A DNA stretch of 64,000 nucleotides from Bacteroidota bacterium (GCA_016707685.1 JADJHE010000020.1:22818-86817); one strand, 5' to 3'. Positions 48,088 through 56,736 are shown, numbered from the stretch's first letter. The notes: a model not told the origin generated them from the sequence alone. A program made the numbers and translations.

Positions 48088-48157
48088 TTTCGACAAGCTC
48101 AATATGACCTGCGCGCGGTCAGTCTGAGCCTCATTGCCTAGCGCCTGTCGAAGACCT
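48088..48157. repeat. REP-like intergenic palindromic element
   Basis: Outer arms TTCGACA (48089-48095) and TGTCGAA (48146-48152), inner hairpin TGACC/GGTCA (48105-48121) with a GC-rich loop, and the flanking 'AAGCTCAATATGACC' / 'GGTCAGTCTGAGCC' pattern. This is the common Bacteroidota 'TTCGACAAGCTCAG..TGA' dispersed repeat. A short related piece, CTCGACAAGCTCGAAATG, is at 56651. Confidence 0.65.
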
Positions 48158-48233
48158 TGGGTTGAGTAGCAGTCGTTAAAAAAAGAAATTAATTATGTAA
48201 CAAATATCACTTTACAAAGCGTTTTGATTGTCT

Positions 48234-48241
48234 TATCTTTG
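48234..48241 (+). promoter_or_regulatory. -7 box of the MBL-rhodanese gene
   Basis: TATCTTTG matches TANNTTTG, 23 bp before the ATG at 48265. Confidence 0.5.
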
Positions 48242-48264
48242 CACTGTAATTAAAAACCCTAAAA

Positions 48265-49650
48265 ATGTATATCGAACAACTTTATACGAATTGTTTAGCT
48301 GAAGCAGCTTATTATATCGAATCGAATGGTGAAGCAGCAATCATTGATCCATTGCGCGAAACCAGTCCGTATATTGAACTTGCAAACAAGCGCAATGCTA
48401 AAATCAAGTATGTGTTTGAAACACATTTTCATGCCGATTTCGTATCGGGTCACATTGATTTAGCGCGCGAAACAGGTGCAACCATTGTTTATGGTCCTAC
48501 TGCCGAAACAGGCTTTGATAGCTTAATTGCAAAAGATGAACAAATTTTTTCAATTGGAAATATTCAACTAAAAGTATTGCATACTCCAGGTCATACTCTA
48601 GAATCATCGTGTTATTTATTAATGGATGAAAATGGTAAAAACCATGCAGTGTTTACGGGCGATACATTATTTGTGGGTGATGTTGGTCGCCCCGACTTAG
48701 CCGTAAAAAGCGATTTAACACGCGAAGATTTAGCAGGTTTGTTATACGAATCGTTAAATGCAAAAATTAAACCTTTGGCCGATGAGGTGATTGTATATCC
48801 TGCACATGGCGCTGGTTCTGCTTGCGGAAAAAATATTGGTAAAGAAACATTTTCAACCATTGGTGTTCAGAAAAAAATGAACTATGCATTGCAACCAATG
48901 AGCAAACAAGAATTTATTGCTGCTGTAATTGATGGTTTATCCGAACCACCAAAATACTTCTTTGTGGATGCCATGTTAAACAAAACGGGTTACGAAAACA
49001 TTGATGAGGTAATCAGCAAAAACACATTGCCTTTGAGTGTAGAAGAATTCGAAAAAGAAATTCAAAACGGAGCAACCATTTTAGATGCACGTGACCCTGA
49101 TGCCTTCGAAAAAGGATATGTGGCTGGTGCTATAAACATTGGCTTAAACGGACAGTATGCTCCTTGGGTGGGCGCATTATTGGATGCACACACACCTTTG
49201 TTGTTTATTGCCGATGAAGGCAAAGAAGCAGAAGCTGTTTTACGATTGGCTCGTGTCGGTTACGAAAATGTACACGGTTATCTGCAAGGTGGAATTGAAG
49301 CTTGGAAAAATGCAGGTAAAAAAACAGAAACCATTGAAAGTATTACAGCTACTGATTTTGTAAACAAAATAAATGCAGAATCGAACATTGTTGATGTGCG
49401 CAAAAAAGGAGAAGTAGAAGGTGGAATGATTGAGAATGCACAACACATTTGTTTATCGAAATTCCAAGATGAAGTAAATGCATTGGATAAAAACAAACAC
49501 TATTACTTACATTGTGCTGGTGGCTACCGTTCGATGATGGCAGCTTCTATTATGAAACAAAAAGGATTCAAAAACATTACCAACGTAAGAGGTGGAATGG
49601 GGAAAATCAAAGAAACTGGCATTAAATTAGTAGTACCACAACTCGCATAA
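48265..49650 (+). CDS. Metallo-beta-lactamase-fold persulfide dioxygenase fused to two rhodanese domains
   Basis: A 461-residue cytoplasmic enzyme. Residues 1-250 are an ETHE1/Blh-like MBL domain (THFHADFVSGH metal ligands, LHTPGHTLESS, FTGDTLFVGDVGRPDL). Residues 265-355 are a rhodanese domain that lacks the active Cys (LLFIADEGKEAEA), and residues 365-458 a second one with it (YLHCAGGYRSMMAAS). The domain order fits oxidation of glutathione-type persulfide coupled to sulfur transfer. It is followed by a secreted rhodanese; the neighbourhood suggests sulfide detoxification. Confidence 0.92.
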   Translation: MYIEQLYTNCLAEAAYYIESNGEAAIIDPLRETSPYIELANKRNAKIKYVFETHFHADFVSGHIDLARETGATIVYGPTAETGFDSLIAKDEQIFSIGNIQLKVLHTPGHTLESSCYLLMDENGKNHAVFTGDTLFVGDVGRPDLAVKSDLTREDLAGLLYESLNAKIKPLADEVIVYPAHGAGSACGKNIGKETFSTIGVQKKMNYALQPMSKQEFIAAVIDGLSEPPKYFFVDAMLNKTGYENIDEVISKNTLPLSVEEFEKEIQNGATILDARDPDAFEKGYVAGAINIGLNGQYAPWVGALLDAHTPLLFIADEGKEAEAVLRLARVGYENVHGYLQGGIEAWKNAGKKTETIESITATDFVNKINAESNIVDVRKKGEVEGGMIENAQHICLSKFQDEVNALDKNKHYYLHCAGGYRSMMAASIMKQKGFKNITNVRGGMGKIKETGIKLVVPQLA

Positions 49651-49674
49651 CAAACACTTAAACAAATATAAAAA

Positions 49675-50073
49675 ATGAAAAAATTAATTTTAGTAGTAGT
49701 AGCATTGATTACAGTTGCTGTAAAAACAAATGCTCAAACACAATCAACCGTAATTACAAACTTATCTTCGGAACGCTTTAAAGCAATTACAGAAAGTGAT
49801 AAAGCAGGCGTTATTGTTGACTTACGTACACCCGATGAAATTGCAAAAGGATACATTAAAGGAGCAGTGTTTGTAGATTATTTATCAAAGGAATGGGAAA
49901 AAGAAGTAGCGAAATTGGATAAAAACAAAACGTATTATGTGTATTGTGCTGCAGGTGGACGTTCGGCTGATGCTGCTGAATACATGGAAAAACATGGCTT
50001 CAAAAAAGTATACAATTTAGAAAAAGGATTTTCGGAATGGAGCAAAAAAGGATTTCCGATTGAGAAAAAATAA
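49675..50073 (+). CDS. Periplasmic rhodanese-like protein
   Basis: A 132-residue single-domain rhodanese with a signal peptide (LILVVVALITVAVKTNAQ). Active-site loop YYVYCAAGGRSADAAEYM with the persulfide-forming Cys, and the N-terminal VIVDLRTPDEIAKGYIKGA. The domain resembles the second rhodanese domain of the gene 24 bp upstream. Probably handles sulfane sulfur in the periplasm; cotranscribed with the MBL-rhodanese gene. Confidence 0.92.
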   Translation: MKKLILVVVALITVAVKTNAQTQSTVITNLSSERFKAITESDKAGVIVDLRTPDEIAKGYIKGAVFVDYLSKEWEKEVAKLDKNKTYYVYCAAGGRSADAAEYMEKHGFKKVYNLEKGFSEWSKKGFPIEKK

Positions 50074-50075
50074 GC

Positions 50076-50290
50076 ATGAATAAGTTTTTTTAAAAAACAA
50101 ATATCCGCTAATTGTTTCTGGGATACTACTCGGTGCAGTTAGCGGATTTTTTTATTGGAAGTTTTGGGGCTGCACCAATGGCTGTGCTATTAAATCGGTT
50201 TGGTGGCGCATGAGTTTATGGGGCGCTGTAATGGGCGGTTTGCTCATGAGCATGCTGTATGACTTTTTGAATCGGAAGAAAGTGGAGTAA
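50076..50290 (+). CDS. Small membrane protein (DUF6132-like), one homopolymer frameshift
   Basis: Begins at ATG 50076, 2 bp after the rhodanese stop. The frame breaks at T7A6 (50084-50096); adding one A gives MNKFFLKNKYPLIVSGILLG and continues ILLGAVSGFFYWKFWGC, GCAIKSVWWRMSLWGAVMGG, ending KKVE at 50290, about 71 residues. Two helices with a Cys-containing loop (WGCTNGCAI) are typical of small Bacteroidota proteins found beside rhodanese genes. The family name is from memory. Possibly moves or binds sulfur species. Confidence 0.7.
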
Positions 50291-50356
50291 TTAATTCTTC
50301 CGCTCCGTAGTATATTTCACCAAACCAATCAATAAATTTTCAGAAGGACTGTCCAA
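50291..50356 (-). pseudogene. Remnant copy of the polyprenyl synthase 3' end
   Basis: On the minus strand this encodes DSPSENLLIGLVKYTTERKN and a stop, nearly the same as DSPSKNSLIGLVKYTTERKN at the end of the intact gene at 51836. The match also includes TAATTAATTC beyond the stop. Changes are mostly silent (two replacements in 20 codons), so the copy has diverged as a coding sequence rather than by decay. The T9SS gene lies between the two copies. The remaining sequence to 50399 shows nothing. Confidence 0.75.
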
Positions 50357-50399
50357 GCACTCTCATAATTTGCAATCCGAACAAATTGTAATAAATAAG

Positions 50400-51722
50400 T
50401 TATTGTTGTTTTATTATTTTATACCCCTGAGTACTTTCCCCATCCAGCTTAATAAAATAAATACCTGCAGGTAAGGAGCGCACATTAATTGAAGTGGAAG
50501 CTGCGTTTAACTTATCATTTAAAATCAATCTTCCAAATTGGTCGTAAATTGAAAAAGATTTCTGCAATAAATTGTTTTCAATTTTAATAGTTACAAATTC
50601 AGTGCTAGGGTTCGGATAAATTTCAATGTTTGTTTTTGTTGCGGATTCGTTTATGCCAACTGTTGCAATCTGTTTTCTAAACAGATCTCCGGAACTTAAT
50701 TGAGCAAATACCCATCCGTTTAAAAACACCATTTTTTTTATTTGAAAATTTGTTCCAAGAACATTATTCGGGAAGCCTACTGTATCTTTAGAAAAGGTTT
50801 GTCCTCCATCACTACTCATAATCAATTCTGGAGCAGTTTCCAAAACATCATTCCCCAAGGCAAAATACACCTTCCCATAACCTGTATAAATATCTAAAGT
50901 TGGTTGTTTGCCTGTTTGTGAAAAAAAGGCACTTTGATCCAGGTATTGCTTGATATTGTATTCCTGAAAACTCAAACCATAATCATTGCTGTATTTCAGA
51001 ATCGTATCCATTCCGGCATTACCAGCTCCTGCATCATGTCCCATCATCAGTAGTTTGTTGCCAATCCACGCAATTTGTGTTGGGACATAAAAACCGGGAA
51101 TACCAGTGCTCACCGGACTCGTCCAATTCAACCCATCAACACTCCAGGCAACACCATTACTTGTTGCTCCATTAGTTGCAGCCCAACAGGTATCATTCTT
51201 TACAGTGAATTCACTACAATCATTTGGGTCAAAATAACTTGCATCTATCCAACCCGGATCAGCAGTGTTTCTCGAAAATTCCCAATCGGGTCCGGCAAAA
51301 GAAAACATCAAATGATTGGTCCAAGCTACACCTCCTGTACTGGGATTTGTAGTCGCTCCTGAATAACATGCAGGCAAACCAGCGGTATCTATCTGAAAAG
51401 TAGCTCCATTATCTGTGGAATATTGAATATAACTACAACCACTATTTTGCAACACTGAATAAAGTCGATTGTCTGTGGAATACAGATCAACACCATTGGA
51501 TGTAACAGACGCATTCACAACTGTCCAAGTAGCACCATCATCAACACTAACTTGTAATCCGGCACTGTTATTCACAGCAAAAAGTTTTCCATTATGCACA
51601 CATACATCTGTACCCCAAGTATTATTGTTATTTACAGCAAGATTGCATGGCTGCCATGCTTGTGCATGTACTAACAATGTGATCATCGAAAAAAATGACA
51701 CGAATAAACCTCTTTTTATCAT
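50400..51722 (-). CDS. T9SS-secreted BNR/sialidase-like repeat protein
   Basis: A 440-residue secreted protein: signal peptide (GLFVSFFSMITLLVHAQ), many beta-propeller blades with Asp-box-like motifs (LQVSVDDGATWTVVNAS, IQYSTDNGATFQIDTAG, LIMSSDGGQTFSKDTVG), and a T9SS sorting domain (IEIYPNPSTEFVTIKI ... LPAGIYFIKLDGES). It could bind or cut glycans, but catalytic residues are not evident. It is inserted between the polyprenyl synthase gene and a remnant of that gene's end, so it was probably acquired. Confidence 0.88.
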   Translation of the reverse strand: MIKRGLFVSFFSMITLLVHAQAWQPCNLAVNNNNTWGTDVCVHNGKLFAVNNSAGLQVSVDDGATWTVVNASVTSNGVDLYSTDNRLYSVLQNSGCSYIQYSTDNGATFQIDTAGLPACYSGATTNPSTGGVAWTNHLMFSFAGPDWEFSRNTADPGWIDASYFDPNDCSEFTVKNDTCWAATNGATSNGVAWSVDGLNWTSPVSTGIPGFYVPTQIAWIGNKLLMMGHDAGAGNAGMDTILKYSNDYGLSFQEYNIKQYLDQSAFFSQTGKQPTLDIYTGYGKVYFALGNDVLETAPELIMSSDGGQTFSKDTVGFPNNVLGTNFQIKKMVFLNGWVFAQLSSGDLFRKQIATVGINESATKTNIEIYPNPSTEFVTIKIENNLLQKSFSIYDQFGRLILNDKLNAASTSINVRSLPAGIYFIKLDGESTQGYKIIKQQ

Positions 51723-51835
51723 TATATATATGTTTAAATTATAATAAGATAATTAAAAGCAAATTTACAAATCAATCAGCTTGTCGTCAAAACAGAATCA
51801 TCCGATTTTAAGAAATTCTTACTAAAGAAGAATAA

Positions 51836-52807
51836 TTAATTCTTACGCTCCGTAGTATATTTCACCAAACCAATCAATGAGTTTTTAGAAGGGCTATCAG
51901 GGAAACTAGAAATCAATTCAATTGCTTTGTTTTTGTATTCATTCATTTTTGTTTCGGCATACTGAATACCGCCACTTTTAATTACAAAATCAATTACTTC
52001 AGCAACTTTTTTTGGATTGTTATTGTTGTTTTTTACAATGTTGATAATCCTGCGTTTTTCTAAAAACGAGGCATTGTTCAACGCATAAATCAATGGCAAG
52101 GTCATTTTCTTTTCTTTGATATCAATTCCTGTTGGTTTGCCAATATTGCTTCCATCACCATAATCAAACAAATCGTCTTTTATCTGAAATGCAATACCAA
52201 CAGCTTCTCCAAAACTTTGCATTTTTTCAATAACGCTTTGGTCGCTAGTAACCGATGCAGCCCCACATGCACAACACGATGCTATTAAACTCGCTGTTTT
52301 TTTACGGATGATTTCGTAATATACTTTTTCATCAATGTCGAGCTTACGTGCTTTTTCAATTTGCAACAATTCCCCTTCACTCATCTCACGCACCGCATTG
52401 GATACCAATCCTAATAAATGAAAATCTTTATTATCAACCGAAAGTAATAAGCCACGTGATAAAAGAAAATCACCCACCAATACCGCAATTTTATTTTTCC
52501 ACAAGGCATTTACCGAAAAGAATCCTCTGCGCTCGTTGCTATCATCCACCACATCATCGTGCACCAAAGTTGCAGTGTGTAACAATTCAATCAAGGATGC
52601 AGCACGGTAAGTAGAATCATTCATTTCGCCACACACTTTAGCCGAAAGGAATACAAACATGGGGCGTAATTGCTTTCCTTTACGTTTTACGATGTACTGT
52701 GTAATTTTATCTAAAAGTGGCACAGAGCTTTTCATCGATGATTTGAATTTTACTTCAAACTCATCCATTTCTTTTGCTACTGGTGCTTTTATTTCGTTTA
52801 CATTCAT
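51836..52807 (-). CDS. Polyprenyl diphosphate synthase
   Basis: Chain-elongating trans-prenyltransferase making the side chain of menaquinone (octaprenyl/heptaprenyl type). The 323-residue product has the first Asp-rich motif (LVHDDVVDDSNERRG), GDFLLSRG, and the second (QIKDDLFDYGDGSNIGK). Start MNVNEIKAPVAKEMDEF. Its 3' end is duplicated at 50291. Chain length cannot be told from the sequence. Confidence 0.94.
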   Translation of the reverse strand: MNVNEIKAPVAKEMDEFEVKFKSSMKSSVPLLDKITQYIVKRKGKQLRPMFVFLSAKVCGEMNDSTYRAASLIELLHTATLVHDDVVDDSNERRGFFSVNALWKNKIAVLVGDFLLSRGLLLSVDNKDFHLLGLVSNAVREMSEGELLQIEKARKLDIDEKVYYEIIRKKTASLIASCCACGAASVTSDQSVIEKMQSFGEAVGIAFQIKDDLFDYGDGSNIGKPTGIDIKEKKMTLPLIYALNNASFLEKRRIINIVKNNNNNPKKVAEVIDFVIKSGGIQYAETKMNEYKNKAIELISSFPDSPSKNSLIGLVKYTTERKN

Positions 52808-52907
52808 TTTATTAGTCCTTAGTTATTAGTGAATAGCGAATAGTGATTCCCATTTGTTTTACCAACGTATTCTTCTTTCCTCTTCCCTATTTACTGTTCG
52901 CTATTCC
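52808..52907. repeat. Spacer with degenerate tandem repeats
   Basis: Contains TTAGTGAATAGCGAATAGTG and, near the other end, TACTGTTCGCTATTCCCTAC, an inverted and tandem form of the GAATAGCGAATAG unit that also flanks the four-helix-bundle gene in the sdh operon (21737-21796, 22187-22221). Confidence 0.55.
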
Positions 52908-54002
52908 CTACTTTACAACTTTCATTTTTCGTGTCACAAATCCTTCTTTGTTTTTATTTGCCAATTGACCACAAGCAGCATCAATGTCTTTCCCTCTGCT
53001 TCTGCGCACATTCACAATAATGTTTTTGTTTTCTAAAAACTTTGCAAATGCATCCAAACGCTCATTGGTGGTTTGTTGAAATTCACCATCATCAATTGGA
53101 TTGTATTCAATGATGTTCACTTTGCATGGAATGTGTTTGCAAAATGCAGCCAATTCCTTGGCATCCTCTAAGCTATCGTTAAAATCTTTGAACGCAATGT
53201 ATTCGTATGTTACACGCGTTTCGGTTTTTTCGTAAAAATATTTTAATGCTTCAGCCAATGCTTCCAAGCTATTGCTTTCATTGATTGGCATAATGTAATT
53301 TCGTTTTTTATCATTGGCAGCGTGTAGCGACAAGGCTAAATTAAATTTAGCACCATCATCGGCCAACTTCATAATCATTTTGGAAACACCAGCTGTACTC
53401 ACAGTAATTCGTTGTGGCGACATGTTCAATCCTTCGGGTGAAGTGATTTTTTGTATCGAATCCATCACATTTTTGTAATTGAGCAAAGGCTCGCCCATTC
53501 CCATGTATACAATGTTCGATAATGGTGTTTTGTATTTTTCTTCCGCCTGATTTTTAATCAATACTACTTGATCATAAATTTCATCGGCATTCAAATTACG
53601 TAAACGTTCCAACTTACCTGTTGCACAAAACTTACAGGTTAAGCTGCATCCTACTTGCGATGAAATACAAGCAGTCATACGATTCGGTGTAGGAATCAAT
53701 ACACCTTCCACAATATTGCTATCGTATAATTTAAATGCATTTTTGATGGTACGGTCGCTACTGATTTGCATGTCATCTACCTTCACGGCATTGATTACAA
53801 AATTTTTATCCAGTAACTCACGGGTTGCTTTCGAAAGATTGGTCATTAAATCGAAAGAGGTAGCCGACTTTTTCCAAAGCCATTCATACACTTGCTTGGC
53901 ACGAAAAGCCTGATCTCCGTTTTCAACGAAAACCTTTTTAAGCTCATCTAGGGTTAAGGAGCGTATGTCTTTTTTTGTTTCCAAAGCAGGGTTTAATTGC
54001 AC
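52908..54002 (-). CDS. rlmN: 23S rRNA (adenine2503-C2)-methyltransferase RlmN
   Basis: Radical-SAM enzyme that methylates A2503 of 23S rRNA and A37 of some tRNAs. The 364-residue product has the cluster motif CSLTCKFCATG, the 'VYMGMGEPLLNY' SAM segment, and the C-terminal DAACGQLANKN with the second methyl-carrying Cys. Length normal. Start MQLNPALETKKD; a shorter start inside is possible. Confidence 0.96.
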   Translation of the reverse strand: MQLNPALETKKDIRSLTLDELKKVFVENGDQAFRAKQVYEWLWKKSATSFDLMTNLSKATRELLDKNFVINAVKVDDMQISSDRTIKNAFKLYDSNIVEGVLIPTPNRMTACISSQVGCSLTCKFCATGKLERLRNLNADEIYDQVVLIKNQAEEKYKTPLSNIVYMGMGEPLLNYKNVMDSIQKITSPEGLNMSPQRITVSTAGVSKMIMKLADDGAKFNLALSLHAANDKKRNYIMPINESNSLEALAEALKYFYEKTETRVTYEYIAFKDFNDSLEDAKELAAFCKHIPCKVNIIEYNPIDDGEFQQTTNERLDAFAKFLENKNIIVNVRRSRGKDIDAACGQLANKNKEGFVTRKMKVVK

Positions 54003-54075
54003 AAATTTACAAATAGATATTGATATATGACTCGATTAATATTTCGTAAATTAGTGCCAATTAAACACAATTACT

Positions 54076-55275
54076 ATGCGCAAGTTTTCAGCCGATTATG
54101 TATTTCCTATTTCCGGTGCTCCTATCCCCAATGGTATTGTTACCATTGATGATGACGGAACAATTGTGAATGTTTCGAGTGCATCAGAGGCGCAAGATAC
54201 TAGTTCCGACATTCAACAGTTAAAAGGCATTCTTTGCCCTGGTTTTGTAAATACACATTGCCATTTAGAACTTTCACATTTACGTGCTCAGGTTTCTGAA
54301 AACAAAGGAATGACGGGTTTTATAACTGAGTTAATTGGTAAACGAGGAAACTTTTCGGAAGAAGAAATTCAGCAAAAAATTGCAACTGCAGAGCAGGAAA
54401 TGATTTGCAATGGAATTGTTGCTGTTGGCGATATTTCGAACAACAACAGTACGTTTAAGCAAAAAGCAAAAGGAAATTTAGCCTATCATACCTTCATTGA
54501 AATTTTCAGCATGGATCCTTCAAAGGCTGAACAAGTGTTTCGTGCAGGGAAAAAACTGGAAAACGAATTTTCTGAAGTCTTACATCTTACATCTCACATC
54601 TCTATTTCGCCACATGCACCATATACCATGTCGGTTGAATTATTGAATTTGATAAATGAGGATGCAAAAAATAATAAGAACATCATCACCATTCACAATC
54701 AAGAAAGCGAAGGCGAAAATCAATTGTTTGAAAGCAATAGCGGTGTGATGTATGAAACATTCAAAACTATGGGCATTAACCCTGCTTTTATGCGTAAAAC
54801 GGGACAAAATGCATTGACATCAACCTTGCCCTATTTGAAAGATGCAAAGAAAATTTTGTTGGTGCACAATACATTTACTACAAAAGAAGATTTACTTTGG
54901 ATAAAATCTAATGTCTCAAATCTAATATCTCAAATCTATTTCTGTACTTGTCCGAATGCGAATTTATACATCGAAAATAAGTTGCCTAACTATCAATTAT
55001 TCATCAACGAAAACTGCAAGGTAACCATCGGAACCGACAGTCTGGCTTCGAATTGGAGTTTATCCGTATTGGATGAATTAAAAACAATTAGTAAACATCA
55101 TCCTGAAATTGAGTTGAACACATTGCTTACTTGGGCTACAAAAAACGGTGCTGAATTTTTAGAATTTAATCAATTGGGGACACTCGAAAAAGGAAAAAAG
55201 CCTGGATTGAATTTATTAAAAAATACAGATGAGATGAGACTTACCGAGAAGACGAATGTGTTAAAAATTGTATAA
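54076..55275 (+). CDS. Amidohydrolase, aminodeoxyfutalosine-deaminase-like
   Basis: Metal-dependent deaminase of 399 residues. Motifs: PGFVNTHCHLELSHL (metal His pair), ISISPHAPYTM (His), ITIHNQESEGENQLF (usual His-Glu pair), ILLVHNTFTT (His), FCTCPNANLYIEN and IGTDSLASNWSLSVLDEL (metal Asp). This pattern fits the Bacteroidota aminodeoxyfutalosine deaminase of the menaquinone futalosine route, or a related chlorohydrolase/guanine deaminase. Two coding stretches (54577-54603, 54905-54938) consist of ATCT-based tandem repeats, kept in frame. Confidence 0.85.
   Translation: MRKFSADYVFPISGAPIPNGIVTIDDDGTIVNVSSASEAQDTSSDIQQLKGILCPGFVNTHCHLELSHLRAQVSENKGMTGFITELIGKRGNFSEEEIQQKIATAEQEMICNGIVAVGDISNNNSTFKQKAKGNLAYHTFIEIFSMDPSKAEQVFRAGKKLENEFSEVLHLTSHISISPHAPYTMSVELLNLINEDAKNNKNIITIHNQESEGENQLFESNSGVMYETFKTMGINPAFMRKTGQNALTSTLPYLKDAKKILLVHNTFTTKEDLLWIKSNVSNLISQIYFCTCPNANLYIENKLPNYQLFINENCKVTIGTDSLASNWSLSVLDELKTISKHHPEIELNTLLTWATKNGAEFLEFNQLGTLEKGKKPGLNLLKNTDEMRLTEKTNVLKIV
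54577..54603. repeat. In-frame ATCT-type tandem repeat, first
   Basis: GTCTTACATCTTACATCTCA and the following CATCTCT make three to four copies of an eight-base unit close to TCTTACA. It encodes VLHLTSHIS within the amidohydrolase without changing the frame. Confidence 0.5.
54905..54938. repeat. In-frame ATCT-type tandem repeat, second
   Basis: Alternating AATCTAATGTCTC and AATCTAATATCTC units. Encodes part of IKSNVSNLISQIYF in the amidohydrolase. Confidence 0.5.
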
Positions 55276-55360
55276 AGAATGGAACGCAGATTACCCTTAT
55301 CGTCAGGATAAAAGAAGATTGATTTTTCAATCAGATTAATTATGACCATCGTGAAAATCA

Positions 55361-55830
55361 GCGTCCCATCAACAATTTCGCTCCTCTGGAGCTAGGGATT
55401 GTTCTGTTTCTTCTATTATCACAGGAGTGCTTACGCCTTTTTTGATATTGTTATTTTGCTTCTATGAAACTAGAGGTTGATTTCGTGAAATGTTTCTATT
55501 CTATTGCTATTCCACTCCTATGGAGTTATGCTTAAGAAAACGCTCTATTTTTGATATTGTTATTTTGCTTCTATGAAGCTAGAGGTTGATTTCGTGAATG
55601 CTGTTATTTCTATGGCTATTTCACTCCTACGGAGTTCTCTATTAGCGAATACTTGATTGGACTATTTCGATTTTGCTACTCTGGAGCTGGGAATTGGTTT
55701 AATAAAAAGCTCCAATCACAATTTCATTTCTACAGCGTTTGAATTCCATAAAAATTGCCACAGCGTGGCAAAATAGCACTAATAAAATAGTTGATTGATC
55801 TATTAAGCTCCGTAGGAGCGACATCTATAA
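55361..55830. repeat. Second field of CTCCTACGGAG-type palindromes
   Basis: Gene-free stretch (55276-55964) with palindromes CTCCTCTGGAG, CTCCTATGGAG, CTCCTACGGAG, GCCACAGCGTGGC and CTCCGTAGGAG, most next to (T)GCTATT(T/C)C. They are the reverse-oriented relatives of the units at 32085-32878. A direct repeat (TTTGATATTGTTATTTTGCT at 55440 and 55551) lies within. Confidence 0.7.
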
Positions 55831-55964
55831 CACAGATGAACTAGTTGCTAAATCTGCTTAAAGAATAGAACGCAGATTGAAATTATTATCAGGATAAAGG
55901 AATATTGGTTCTTGAAAAGAGCTTAAAATTATTTAAGCAGAAGAAATCAGCAGTATCCTGAAAA

Positions 55965-56630
55965 TCAGCGCCCCATCAACGCTTCCGCAATAAGCATATC
56001 GTGCTGTGTAGTAATTTTTATGTTTTCACGATTGCCTTCCACTAAATTTATTTTTTCACCCATTGCTTCCAATACACTTGCATCATCCGTAAATGCTGGA
56101 GTATACTCTTGAAGAAATGCTTTCTTTAATAACGTAGATTGAAAACATTGCGGTGTTTGTATGATAAAATACTTGCTTCTATCTACTGCTCTATTGTTAT
56201 CAGCAGTTACTTCGCGTATGGATTCATTCTGTGGTATGCAAGGACTTGCATTTCCTTTTTCCTCCGCCAATTGATATGTAGTTGTAATTGTAGTTAAACT
56301 AACCAATGGACGAGCAGCATCGTGAACGCCAACAACAGCTCCTTCTGGAACCAATGCCAATCCGCTTTTTACAGAGTGAAAACGCGTTTCGCCACCATCT
56401 GCTAATTGAACTGGATACGTAAAATTGAATTTTTTGCAAAGGGTTTCCCAATCGCTTTTGTAAGCTGTAGGCAATACCAATACAATTTTAATTTCAGGAA
56501 TTGCATCAATAAAACGTTGCAAGGTATGAAGCAAAACAGGTTTTCCTTTTAGGTCCAAAAACTGTTTAGGAACAGCGCTGTTCATGCGTGTTCCGCTACC
56601 TCCTGCAACTATGATGACAAATTTTTGCAA
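55965..56630 (-). CDS. ispD: 2-C-methyl-D-erythritol 4-phosphate cytidylyltransferase
   Basis: Third step of the non-mevalonate isoprenoid route; joins MEP to CTP. The 221-residue product has IIVAGGSGTRMNSAVPKQFL (CTP binding), VGVHDAARPLVSL and TDDASVLEAMGEKINLVEG. Length normal. Leftward, after queA and its terminator. Confidence 0.95.
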   Translation of the reverse strand: MQKFVIIVAGGSGTRMNSAVPKQFLDLKGKPVLLHTLQRFIDAIPEIKIVLVLPTAYKSDWETLCKKFNFTYPVQLADGGETRFHSVKSGLALVPEGAVVGVHDAARPLVSLTTITTTYQLAEEKGNASPCIPQNESIREVTADNNRAVDRSKYFIIQTPQCFQSTLLKKAFLQEYTPAFTDDASVLEAMGEKINLVEGNRENIKITTQHDMLIAEALMGR

Positions 56631-56681
56631 ACTAAATCTGTTTTTTATTTCTCGACAAGCTCGAAATGATTGAATAAAAAA

Positions 56682-56725
56682 AGATGGTTAATGAATGCGG
56701 CAAAGCCAACAACCATTAACCATCT
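56682..56725 (-). terminator. Terminator of queA
   Basis: AGATGGTTAATG/CATTAACCATCT, a 12-bp perfect stem with a 20-base loop that itself has GGC/GCC; on the minus strand it is followed by TTTTTTTATTC. It lies 12 bp after the queA stop. Confidence 0.85.
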
Positions 56726-56736
56726 ACTAGTAAGAA

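Noticed and set aside
48081..48165. tRNA or small structured RNA gene
   Set aside because: The pairing is explained by a REP-like palindrome; no tRNA features.
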